Positions 26,640 to 34,908 of a stretch of DNA of 64,000 bases are shown in pieces. The stretch lies in contig NZ_BMXN01000003.1 in assembly GCF_014651775.1 (NCBI RefSeq), positions 1 through 64,000 on the forward strand. The letters run 5' to 3'. Source of the DNA: Vreelandella hamiltonii. Lineage in GTDB: Bacteria > Pseudomonadota > Gammaproteobacteria > Pseudomonadales > Halomonadaceae. The first letter of the stretch is position 1. Each line of letters starts with the position of its first letter. The position numbers and the translations under genes were made by a program. The notes under the pieces were generated by a model. It was not told the DNA's origin, made no database searches, and saw only the letters and a program-made list of their open reading frames with translations.

Positions 26640-29288
26640 CTAGCCGGTATTGCGCAGCCCGGCAGCGATGCCTGCCATGGTGACCATCAGCGCCCGTGAG
26701 AGATCGGCGCTGATGGCGCCGTCAGCATCCCGGTTACGCTGCAGCAGCTCGGCTTGCAGGCCGTGGAGCGGGTCGATGTAAGGGTTGCGAACATCGATGG
26801 CCTGACGGATCAGCGGCGTATTCTCCAGCAGCCGCTCCTGCTGAAGAATGTCCAGCACCACCAGCTCCAGCCGCGCAAAGCGTTCTCGCAGCTGCTTGCC
26901 CAACGCCTTCAGCGCAGGCTCGTCGACCAGGCGATGCTCGTAATAAGCCGCAATGGCCACATCGGCCTTGGCCAGCAACATCTCCAGCATGTCCAGATAG
27001 GTGCCAAAGAATGGCCACTGCGTACGCATCTCCTGCAGCACTTCCAGGCCGCCCGGCTCCTCCAGGCGTCGGGCAAAGGCCTCACCACTGCCCAGCCAGG
27101 CGGGCAGCATCAGGCGAATCTGCGTCCAGGCAAAGATCCAGGGAATCGCCCGCAGCGTTTCCACGCCGCCATCCTGGCGACGCTTGGCGGGCCGCGAACC
27201 CAAGGGCAGCCTGCCCAGCGCGCCCTCGGGCGTCACCGCGCGGAAATAGGGGACGAAATCCGGGTCTTCACGCACCACGCCCACGTAAGCCGCGTGGGCA
27301 ACCTTGGCCAGCTGGTCCATCTCTTCGCGCCAGTGCGGTTGTGGTGCAGGCGGCGGGAGCAGCGTGGCTTCCAGCACCGCGCAGGCGTAGATCTCCATGG
27401 AGCGCAGCGCAATGTCCGGCTGGCCGAACTTGAAGCGAATCATCTCTCCCTGCTCGGTTACCCGCAGGCTGCCGTTCACCGACCCCGGCGGCTGAGAGAG
27501 AATCGCCGCATGGGCCGGGCCGCCACCACGGCCTACCGTACCGCCTCGGCCATGGAACAGCGTCAAATCCACGCCGTGCTTCTCGCACACGTTGACCAGC
27601 GCTTCCTGGGCGCGGTACTGCGCCCAGGCCGCCGCCAGTTGCCCGGCATCCTTGGCAGAGTCGGAGTAACCGATCATGACTTCCTGACGGTCCTGAGTGA
27701 GCGCTCGGTAACCCGGCAGCGACAGCAGCTGATCGATGACAGCACCGGCGTGGTCCAGGTCGTTGAGCGTCTCGAACAGCGGCGCGATGGGCAGCGTCAC
27801 TTGGCCGCCCACCTCTTTCATGAGTAGCGCCACGGTCAGTACATCGGAAGGCTCGCCTGCCATGGAGATGATATAGGTACCCAGCGCTTCGGCATGCTCC
27901 TGGGCAATCACCTTGAACGTATCCAGTACTTCTCTTGATTCGGCGGAACACTCCCAGCGGCGCGGGATCAATGGACGGCGCGAGGCCAGCTCGGAAAGCA
28001 GGAACTCCTGACGCTGGGGCTCGCTCCACTCCTGATAATGACCAAGGCCCAGGGCACTGGTGAGTTCTTCCATGACCTGGGCATGGCGGCCCGCTTCCTG
28101 GCGCAGATCCAGCTTGGTCAGGGTAACGCCGAACACGGCGACCCGTCGCAGCGTATCCAGCAGCGCGCCGTTGGCGATGGTGTCCAGCCCCACATCGCAC
28201 AGCGAGCGATAGCAGGCCAGCAGCGGCGCATACAGCTGATCACGGGTTTCGATGATGGGCCCGCCATCGTAGTTGCGCCCCTCCAGCTGTGCCTTGGCCC
28301 AGTCACGGGTAGCTTCCATCTTCGTCAACAGACGCTTGAGCAGCTCCCGGTAAGGCTCGGCGACATCGCCCACTTCGGCCTTCAAGGCGCTGTTGGCCTT
28401 CCACATGGAAAGCTCGGTCTTCAACTGCTCCAGATCGCGCAGATAGAGGTCTGCCGCCATCCAGCGCCCCAGCAGCAGGACTTCCTGGGTCACCTTCGCC
28501 GTGACATTGGGGTTGCCGTCGCGATCGCCACCCATCCACGAGGCGTAGCGAATGGGCGCCGCATCCAGCGGCAGGCGCTCGCCTGCCGTTTCCAGCAACA
28601 GGCTATCCAGGTCGCGGTGAAAATCGGGCACCGCCTGCCACAGGGAGTTCTCGATGACCGCAAAGCCCCACTTGGCCTCATCCACCGGGGTGGGACGTTC
28701 GTGACGAATCTCGTCGGTGTGCCAGGCCTGGCTGATCAGCTCTTCCAGCCGCCCCTGAGCGCGGGCGCCACGCTCCGGGTAATCCTCGGAGCTTTCAATG
28801 GCGGTCAGGCACTCGTCGATGGCGTCATACTTCTGAATCAGGGTGCGGCGAATGACTTCGGTGGGGTGGGCAGTGAGCACCAGCTCCACGCGCATGTTGG
28901 CCAGGGTTTCGACCAGTTTGCGGGGGGAGTTGCCCGCCTGCTGGGCGCGACTGAGCAGCTCGCCCAGCACTGGCTGGGTGCCTGGCTTGTAATCCTCCAC
29001 GCGACGAAACCGAGCGCGGTAATGCTGCTCGGCGATGTTGGCGAGGTTCAGGAACTGGTTGAAGGCACGGGTGACCGGCAGCAGGTCGCGCTCGGGAAGC
29101 TGGCGCAGATACTCGATCAACTGCCGCTGTTGAAGGGTGTCGCCCTGGCGACCCCGCTTGGCATGGGCACGAATGGTTTCAATCTTGTCGACGAACGACT
29201 GGCCCAGATCATCGGCGATGGTACGCCCAAGACTATCACCCAGAATACGGACATTATCGCGCAGCGACTCGTGTAGATCATGGCTCAT
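26640..29288 (-). CDS. ppc: Phosphoenolpyruvate carboxylase
   Basis: Carboxylates phosphoenolpyruvate to oxaloacetate, replenishing the TCA cycle. The protein has 882 residues, matching E. coli Ppc (883). Visible motifs are VLTAHPTEVIRRTLIQK near 135 with the catalytic histidine, SWMGGDRDGNPNVT near 240, MIGYSDSAKDAG near 540, FHGRGGTVGRGGGPAH near 580 (phosphoenolpyruvate/bicarbonate site) and a C-terminal MAGIAAGLRNTG ending as in all family members. It is a single gene with its own terminator, downstream of mazG after a 42-base spacer. Confidence 0.96.
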   Translation of the reverse strand: MSHDLHESLRDNVRILGDSLGRTIADDLGQSFVDKIETIRAHAKRGRQGDTLQQRQLIEYLRQLPERDLLPVTRAFNQFLNLANIAEQHYRARFRRVEDYKPGTQPVLGELLSRAQQAGNSPRKLVETLANMRVELVLTAHPTEVIRRTLIQKYDAIDECLTAIESSEDYPERGARAQGRLEELISQAWHTDEIRHERPTPVDEAKWGFAVIENSLWQAVPDFHRDLDSLLLETAGERLPLDAAPIRYASWMGGDRDGNPNVTAKVTQEVLLLGRWMAADLYLRDLEQLKTELSMWKANSALKAEVGDVAEPYRELLKRLLTKMEATRDWAKAQLEGRNYDGGPIIETRDQLYAPLLACYRSLCDVGLDTIANGALLDTLRRVAVFGVTLTKLDLRQEAGRHAQVMEELTSALGLGHYQEWSEPQRQEFLLSELASRRPLIPRRWECSAESREVLDTFKVIAQEHAEALGTYIISMAGEPSDVLTVALLMKEVGGQVTLPIAPLFETLNDLDHAGAVIDQLLSLPGYRALTQDRQEVMIGYSDSAKDAGQLAAAWAQYRAQEALVNVCEKHGVDLTLFHGRGGTVGRGGGPAHAAILSQPPGSVNGSLRVTEQGEMIRFKFGQPDIALRSMEIYACAVLEATLLPPPAPQPHWREEMDQLAKVAHAAYVGVVREDPDFVPYFRAVTPEGALGRLPLGSRPAKRRQDGGVETLRAIPWIFAWTQIRLMLPAWLGSGEAFARRLEEPGGLEVLQEMRTQWPFFGTYLDMLEMLLAKADVAIAAYYEHRLVDEPALKALGKQLRERFARLELVVLDILQQERLLENTPLIRQAIDVRNPYIDPLHGLQAELLQRNRDADGAISADLSRALMVTMAGIAAGLRNTG

Positions 29289-29330
29289 TGGCGGGGCCTC
29301 CTTGCGGGGTCGCGTTGATATTATGAGATA

Positions 29331-30158
29331 TTAGCGTTGTTCCTGGGCTTTCGCGGCTTGCCAGTGGTGTTCCATTTCTTCCAGGGTCGCCTGACCCAGC
29401 GGTCGCTCGGCCCTGGCAAGTGCGCCTTCGACATGGCGAAAGCGGCGCTCGAATTTGCTGTTGGTCTGGCGCAGGCACTGCTCCGGATCGGCCCCAAGGG
29501 TACGCGCCAGGTTGGTGACCGCAAACAGCAGGTCACCCACTTCTTCCTGCGCATGCTGGCGGTCGCCGGCGGCCAGCGCCTCTTCGACCTCTGCCAGCTC
29601 TTCACGAATCTTGTCCAGCACGCCCCGGGCATCGGGCCAGTCGAAACCCACTCGGGCGGCACGCTTGGAGAGTTTGGTCGCCCTGCTCAGCGCAGGCAGG
29701 TTACGCGGTACATCGTCGAGCACCGATACCTCTTCGACGCTGCGCTGCGCGCGCTCTTCGGCCTTGAGCGCTTCCCAGCGGCTGTTGACCTGCTGGGTTT
29801 TGACGGCGTCTGCGCTCATGCCAGGCGGGCGGCGAGACGCCAGCGTCCCCTCTGGAAACACATGCGGATGGCGACGCAGCATCTTTTCCGTCAACGTATG
29901 GACGATATCGTGGAAATCGAAGCGCTGCTCCTCGGCGGCGAACTGGGCGTAATAGACCACTTGAAACAGCAGGTCACCCAGCTCTCCGGGCAGCTCATCG
30001 AAAGCACGCCGCTCGATGGCATCGGCAACTTCGTAGGCTTCTTCCAGGGTATGCGGCACGATGGTGTCCCAGTGCTGCTTGACGTCCCACGGGCAGCCCT
30101 GCTGCGGGTCACGCAGCACGGCCATCAGCGTCAACAGGTCTTCCAGGCGGTAGCGCAT
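29331..30158 (-). CDS. mazG: Nucleoside triphosphate pyrophosphohydrolase
   Basis: Hydrolyses nucleoside triphosphates to monophosphates and pyrophosphate. In E. coli MazG can also lower ppGpp levels and sits in the relA operon. The 275-residue protein has two MazG repeats. The first, HTLEEAYEVADAIE with ELPGELGDLLFQVVYYAQ, carries the EExxE and ExxD metal ligands. The second is near residues 180-230 (KIREELAEVEEAL, EEVGDLLFAVTNLAR). Its start overlaps the relA stop by 1 base (TGATG), so it is translationally coupled to relA. Confidence 0.93.
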   Translation of the reverse strand: MRYRLEDLLTLMAVLRDPQQGCPWDVKQHWDTIVPHTLEEAYEVADAIERRAFDELPGELGDLLFQVVYYAQFAAEEQRFDFHDIVHTLTEKMLRRHPHVFPEGTLASRRPPGMSADAVKTQQVNSRWEALKAEERAQRSVEEVSVLDDVPRNLPALSRATKLSKRAARVGFDWPDARGVLDKIREELAEVEEALAAGDRQHAQEEVGDLLFAVTNLARTLGADPEQCLRQTNSKFERRFRHVEGALARAERPLGQATLEEMEHHWQAAKAQEQR

Positions 30159-32434
30159 CAGGCCCCTCCTTTACGGGCACTTTTTTCGGGGTCGGCGTTA
30201 CGCAGGCGGCGAACCTCGGTCACGTTGGGCAACTGCTGAATACGCGAGAACAGCCGTCCCAGGGACTCCAGGCCATCCACCTCCAGGGTGATGCGCAGGC
30301 GGGCAATGCCCTCGTCGGTATCGGTCAGCGTGTTGACCGCCAGTACATTGACCTTTTCATTGCCCAGCAGGCCCGTGACATCGCGCAGCAAACCCGAACG
30401 GTCCCAGGCCTGAATCTCGATGGTCACCGGGTAGCGGGTATGGGCGCGCTCGCCCCACTCCACTTCGATAATGCGCTGAGGCTCCTCCATGCGCAATTGG
30501 AGAATATTGGTGCAATCCTGACGGTGCACGGTGACCCCACGCCCTTGCGTGATGAAGCCGACAATCGGCTCGCCGGGCACCGGTCGGCAGCAGTTGGCCA
30601 TGCTGGTCTTCAAGTTGCCCACGCCCAGCACGGTAATGTCGCTTTTGGTGGCCTTGCTGGGCTGGCGGCGAGGCTTGGCCAGCAGTCGGTCCAACTGCTC
30701 CTGGTCATCGGTCTCGCCAAACAGCTGCTGCGCCTGATGCAGTACCTGGCCTATCCGCAGGTCACCGGCGCCCAACGCGGCGTACATGTCGTCAGCGTTC
30801 TGGTAATTGACCGCCTTGGCCAGTTTTGGCAGGTCGAGCCCTTCCACATCCAGACGACGCATTTCACGCTCGAAGAGCGTGCGCCCTTCGTCCAGGTTCT
30901 GGTCCCGGGCCTGATGTTTGAACCACGCCTGGATCTTGGCCCGCGCCCGCGAGGTGCGTACGTAGCCCAGGCTGGGGTTGAGCCAGTCGCGGCTGGGGCC
31001 ACCCTTGGTCGCGGTGAGAATCTCGATCTGCTGGCCAGTCTTGAGCTTGTAGGTCAGGGGCACGATACGCCCATTGACCTTGGCACCTCGGCAGCGATGG
31101 CCTATTTCGGTGTGTACCCGGTAGGCAAAGTCGATGGGAGTAGCGATACGCGGCAGGTCGATCACGTGGCCGTCAGGGGTGAAAACATAGATTCGGTCCG
31201 GCGCCACGTCGCTGGAGAGCCCCTCGCGCAGGTCTCCAAAGCCGCCCACTTCGTCCTGCCACTCCAGCACCTGCCGCAGCCAGGCGATCTTTTCTTCGTA
31301 GCTGCGACTCTTGGCATTGGTATCGTGGCCCTTGTAGCGCCAGTGGGCACACACCCCAAGCTCGGCCTCGTCGTGCATACCGAAGGTGCGGATCTGAATT
31401 TCCAGCACCTTGTTTTCCGGTCCCATGACCGCCGTGTGCAGCGACTGATAACCGTTTTTCTTGGGGTTGGCGATGTAGTCGTCGAACTCGTTGGGCACGT
31501 GGTGCCAGCGGGAGTGGACGATACCCAGCACGGTGTAGCAGTCGGTGACTTCGGGTACCAGAATGCGCACGGCGCGCACGTCGTGGACCTGGGAAAAATC
31601 GATCCGCTTGCGCTTCATCTTGCGCCAGATGGAGTAGATATGCTTTGCCCGGCCACTGACATCGTAACGATGGATATGCTGGGCTTCCATGAGGGTCTTG
31701 AGGGTTTCGACCACATCGTGAATATAGCGGTCGCGGTCCAGGCGCTTCTCTGCCAGCAACTTGGCAATCGCCTTGTACTCGTCCTCATGCAGGTAGCGGA
31801 ACGAGAGGTCTTCCAGCTCCCACTTGATCTGGCCAATGCCCAGGCGGTGGGCCAGCGGCGCGTAGATATCGGCCACTTCCCTGGCCACCTGAAGGCATTT
31901 TTCCCGGGGGGCGTCCTTGACCTGACGCAGCGCGCAGGTGCGTTCGGCAATCTTGATCAACGCGACTCGTACATCTCCCACCATATTGACCAGCATTTTG
32001 CGCAGGTTTTCCTGCTGGTTATGCTGGCTCATGCCATGGTTGGGCGCCAAGGGGTAGCTGATGGCGGCCATCTGCAGTACGCCATCGATCAGCTTCGCCA
32101 CTTCATCGCCAAAGCGCTTGGTCACCGCGTCGAGGCTCAGCAACCCTTCGCGCACGGCGCGATACAACACGGCAGCTTCCAGCGTGGCTTGATCGAGCTT
32201 GAGATCCGCCAGAATATCGGCCATTTCCAGCCCCATGCGAAAACTGGAACCTGGCGACAGCCACACACGATGGGTGCGGGGAGCTTCTCGCTCCAACTGG
32301 TCGGCCAGCTCGCAGGCCTGAAGCAGGCGCTCGGGCTCACGCAGGCGCACATCTTCCTGAAGGCGCGTTAACCATTGTTGTATGTCCACCTTTCCGCTTT
32401 CTGTCAGCGGCTGGTCTTCACGCACTTTCACCAT
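30158..32434 (-). CDS. relA: GTP pyrophosphokinase (stringent response)
   Basis: Ribosome-associated (p)ppGpp synthetase activated by uncharged tRNA. The 758-residue protein has a pseudo-hydrolase HD region (about 50-200) lacking the intact HD metal motif of SpoT. It then has a synthetase domain (about 240-370, with VHDVRAVRILVPEVTDCYTVLG and DYIANPKKNGYQSLHTAV), a TGS domain (about 405-470), a zinc-finger-like/helical region and a C-terminal ACT domain. The broken HD region and the mazG partner point to RelA rather than SpoT. rlmD lies 46 bases upstream in the same direction. Confidence 0.95.
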   Translation of the reverse strand: MVKVREDQPLTESGKVDIQQWLTRLQEDVRLREPERLLQACELADQLEREAPRTHRVWLSPGSSFRMGLEMADILADLKLDQATLEAAVLYRAVREGLLSLDAVTKRFGDEVAKLIDGVLQMAAISYPLAPNHGMSQHNQQENLRKMLVNMVGDVRVALIKIAERTCALRQVKDAPREKCLQVAREVADIYAPLAHRLGIGQIKWELEDLSFRYLHEDEYKAIAKLLAEKRLDRDRYIHDVVETLKTLMEAQHIHRYDVSGRAKHIYSIWRKMKRKRIDFSQVHDVRAVRILVPEVTDCYTVLGIVHSRWHHVPNEFDDYIANPKKNGYQSLHTAVMGPENKVLEIQIRTFGMHDEAELGVCAHWRYKGHDTNAKSRSYEEKIAWLRQVLEWQDEVGGFGDLREGLSSDVAPDRIYVFTPDGHVIDLPRIATPIDFAYRVHTEIGHRCRGAKVNGRIVPLTYKLKTGQQIEILTATKGGPSRDWLNPSLGYVRTSRARAKIQAWFKHQARDQNLDEGRTLFEREMRRLDVEGLDLPKLAKAVNYQNADDMYAALGAGDLRIGQVLHQAQQLFGETDDQEQLDRLLAKPRRQPSKATKSDITVLGVGNLKTSMANCCRPVPGEPIVGFITQGRGVTVHRQDCTNILQLRMEEPQRIIEVEWGERAHTRYPVTIEIQAWDRSGLLRDVTGLLGNEKVNVLAVNTLTDTDEGIARLRITLEVDGLESLGRLFSRIQQLPNVTEVRRLRNADPEKSARKGGA

Positions 32435-32480
32435 GACAATGACTCATCCTTTTGGGTGGCGGCTTGCTGCAAATGGCACG

Positions 32481-33920
32481 CTAGCCCGTATATTCAAACA
32501 GCATCAGCGTTTCCATGTGCGCCGTATGTACGAACATGTCGGCCACGACAACGTGCTTGATAGCATACCCTGCATGCACAAGATGTGCCGCATCGCGAGC
32601 CAGGGTTGCCGGGTCGCAGGAAACATACGCGATCTTGGCAATGCGATGGCGGCCCAGCGCCTGACACACCGCCTCGGCACCGCTACGCGGCGGATCCAGC
32701 ACCAGCGCCTCCACGGGGTGCTGCCGCAGCACCTTGGCCACGGCCTCGGCATTGCTGAGATCCGCTTGTTCCGCGCTGACCGCCAGGACTGCATCGGCAT
32801 CGCGGGCGTTATGGGCATTGTCGCGCAGCCGTTCGACCATGCCTTGGCTCCCTTCGACCGCATGAACGCGGGCGCCTGCAGCGGCCAACGGCAGGCTGAA
32901 ATTGCCGATACCGGCAAACAGATCCAGCAGCACCATGCCGGGCTTGGGCGCCAACCAGCCTACCACTTGTGCCACCATCTGCTGGTTCACCTCGGCATTG
33001 ACCTGCAAAAAATCTCCCGGCACAAAGTCAAGCGACAGGTTGGATGGCAGTGTGCTGGCGTCGATGCCCAGCGCCTGCATGTCAACGCGCTCTCTCAGCA
33101 AAGGTGGCGCACCATACCAGTGCAGCTGGGGCTCTTCGCGCCCCAGCCAGGCACCGGCATGTACCTGGTGCTGCTCAGCGAAACGCTGCCAGCGCAGCTC
33201 ATCGTCAGGCTGTGCCTTCAACTGACGCACCAGCACTACCGTCGCATCCGGGGTCGCCAGCAGTTCAAGGTGGCCGACCAAGCGCGGGGCTTCCAAGCTC
33301 GCCAACAGCGCTCGCAGAGGGGCAATGAGCGCCTGCAAGGCAGGCACCAGCACTGGACAGGCGTCGATATCTACCAGCCGATGCGTGCTGGCGGCGCGAA
33401 ACCCCAGGTGCACCTTGCCCTGGCTATCCACCTTGACACCCAGCCTCGCCCGACGGCGATACGCCGTGGTCTGCCCGTGGAGCAAGCCGATGGCATCATG
33501 GGCCAGGCCCTGCCGTGCCAGCAGCTCAGCGACCACCTCACGTTTGTGATGGCGCTGGGTGTCGAGTGCCATATGCTGCAAATCGCACCCTCCGCACTGG
33601 CCAAAGTGGGCACAGGGCGGCGTCACGCGCAGGGGCGAGGGAGTCAGCAGAGTTTTGACATGCGCCTCATCGAAGCGTTTGCGGGTCACATGGACCGCGA
33701 CCTCCACTTCCTCGCCGGGCAGCACCCGGTCGATGAACACGGTCTTCCCGGCAGCGTTGTGGGCCACCCCTCGGCCATCATGGGCCAGCCGCTCGACGAC
33801 CAGCGGCGCACCGGAGAGCTCGCCAGTCTGCTCTTTTGCGGCTCGCCCACTTGGCGTGCGTGCCAGGCCCGAATGGCCCGAGGCGGGGCGTGGAGGCCGC
33901 CGCTTACCCAACATGGCCAT
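32481..33920 (-). CDS. rlmD: 23S rRNA (uracil-1939-C5)-methyltransferase
   Basis: Methylates uridine 1939 of 23S rRNA using SAM. The protein has 479 residues: a basic N-terminus, a TRAM domain (about 40-95) and an iron-sulfur motif with PCAHFGQCGGCDLQHM near 105 and a later cysteine. The Rossmann methyltransferase domain has LLDLFAGIGNFSLPLA, VLDPPRSGAEAV, and the catalytic cysteine in AYVSCDPATLARD near the C-terminus. The domain set separates RlmD (RumA) from TrmA. Its ATG directly abuts the cysM stop codon, so the two are likely co-transcribed, as in other gammaproteobacteria with cysM-rlmD-relA-mazG order. Confidence 0.93.
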   Translation of the reverse strand: MAMLGKRRPPRPASGHSGLARTPSGRAAKEQTGELSGAPLVVERLAHDGRGVAHNAAGKTVFIDRVLPGEEVEVAVHVTRKRFDEAHVKTLLTPSPLRVTPPCAHFGQCGGCDLQHMALDTQRHHKREVVAELLARQGLAHDAIGLLHGQTTAYRRRARLGVKVDSQGKVHLGFRAASTHRLVDIDACPVLVPALQALIAPLRALLASLEAPRLVGHLELLATPDATVVLVRQLKAQPDDELRWQRFAEQHQVHAGAWLGREEPQLHWYGAPPLLRERVDMQALGIDASTLPSNLSLDFVPGDFLQVNAEVNQQMVAQVVGWLAPKPGMVLLDLFAGIGNFSLPLAAAGARVHAVEGSQGMVERLRDNAHNARDADAVLAVSAEQADLSNAEAVAKVLRQHPVEALVLDPPRSGAEAVCQALGRHRIAKIAYVSCDPATLARDAAHLVHAGYAIKHVVVADMFVHTAHMETLMLFEYTG

Positions 33921-34817
33921 TCATACCTCCGGGGCGAACAAGCCCGTGGAGAGATAGCGATCACCACGGTCACAGACGATGAACACGATGACCGCGTTTT
34001 CGGTTTGTTCGGCGATGCGCAGCGCACCTGCCAGGCTGCCGCCGGATGAAACCCCTGCCAGAATACCCTCTTCCCGGGCCAGGCGACGCATGTGCTCTTC
34101 GGCTTCCTGCTGGGCGATGTCCAGCGTGACATCGACTCTCGGCGCTTCGAAGATGGCGGGCAGGTACTCCTGGGGCCAGCGGCGAATGCCGGGAATACTG
34201 GCGCCATCGGCCGGCTGCAGCCCGACGATCTGCACGGCCGGGTTCTGCTCCTTGAGATACCGTGACACGCCCATGATGGTGCCCGTAGTACCCATGGAGC
34301 TGACGAAGTGTGTGATCTCACCGTCGGTTTGCCGCCATACCTCCGGGCCGGTGGTGCGATAATGCGCCAGCGGGTTGTCCGGGTTGGCAAACTGGTTGAG
34401 CGGCTTGCCCTCGCCTCGGGCAATCATGGCGTCGGCGATATCGCGTGCCTCTTCCATGCCCCCCTCCTTGCTCGCCGAGATGAGCCTGGCGCCATAGGCC
34501 GCCATGGCTTGCTTGCGCTCGGCGGAAGCATTTTCAGGCATGACCAGCACCATCTTGTAACCCTTGATGGCGGCCGCCATGGCCAGCGCAATGCCGGTAT
34601 TGCCCGAGGTCGCCTCGATCAGCGTATCACCGGGACGAATGTCACCACGGGCTTCTGCTTCGCTGAGCATCGACAGCGCTGGGCGGTCCTTGACCGAGCC
34701 TGCCGGGTTATTGCCCTCCAGCTTGGCCAGCAGCGTATTGTTGCGGCCTGCCGTGATTCTTTTCAGACGTACCAGCGGTGTGTTGCCGACCACATCTTCA
34801 AGCGTGGGATAATTCAT
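33921..34817 (-). CDS. cysM: Cysteine synthase B
   Basis: PLP enzyme making cysteine (or S-sulfocysteine from thiosulfate) from O-acetylserine. The protein has 298 residues. The PLP lysine lies in NPAGSVKDRPALSML near 42, with SGNTGIALAMAAA near 70 and SSMGTTGTIMGVSRYL near 175 for phosphate binding. Sequence details and the shorter length favour CysM over CysK. The ATG at 34815-34817 gives MNYPTLEDVVGNTPL, a typical CysM beginning. The frame continues 51 codons upstream into the barA promoter region and is not credible there. Divergent from barA. Confidence 0.93.
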   Translation of the reverse strand: MNYPTLEDVVGNTPLVRLKRITAGRNNTLLAKLEGNNPAGSVKDRPALSMLSEAEARGDIRPGDTLIEATSGNTGIALAMAAAIKGYKMVLVMPENASAERKQAMAAYGARLISASKEGGMEEARDIADAMIARGEGKPLNQFANPDNPLAHYRTTGPEVWRQTDGEITHFVSSMGTTGTIMGVSRYLKEQNPAVQIVGLQPADGASIPGIRRWPQEYLPAIFEAPRVDVTLDIAQQEAEEHMRRLAREEGILAGVSSGGSLAGALRIAEQTENAVIVFIVCDRGDRYLSTGLFAPEV

Positions 34818-34908
34818 CACACATTCCTTATCGTAACCGTTATGCTGCATTATATCGGTGCTGCCCATGCCTGGACAGGCAACCTTCTGGATTCGATGAG
34901 CTTCTTTC
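34818..34908. promoter_or_regulatory. Divergent cysM-barA intergenic region
   Basis: These 91 bases must hold the promoters of both divergent genes. No well-supported operator or palindrome is visible. Confidence 0.4.

Noticed and set aside
30440-32371. 643-codon frame antisense to relA, and similar long frames antisense to lepA, degP, liuB and the TonB operon
   Set aside because: These are shadow frames typical of GC-rich codon usage. The sense-strand proteins carry complete conserved motifs, and the antisense products are His/Gly-rich with no family features.
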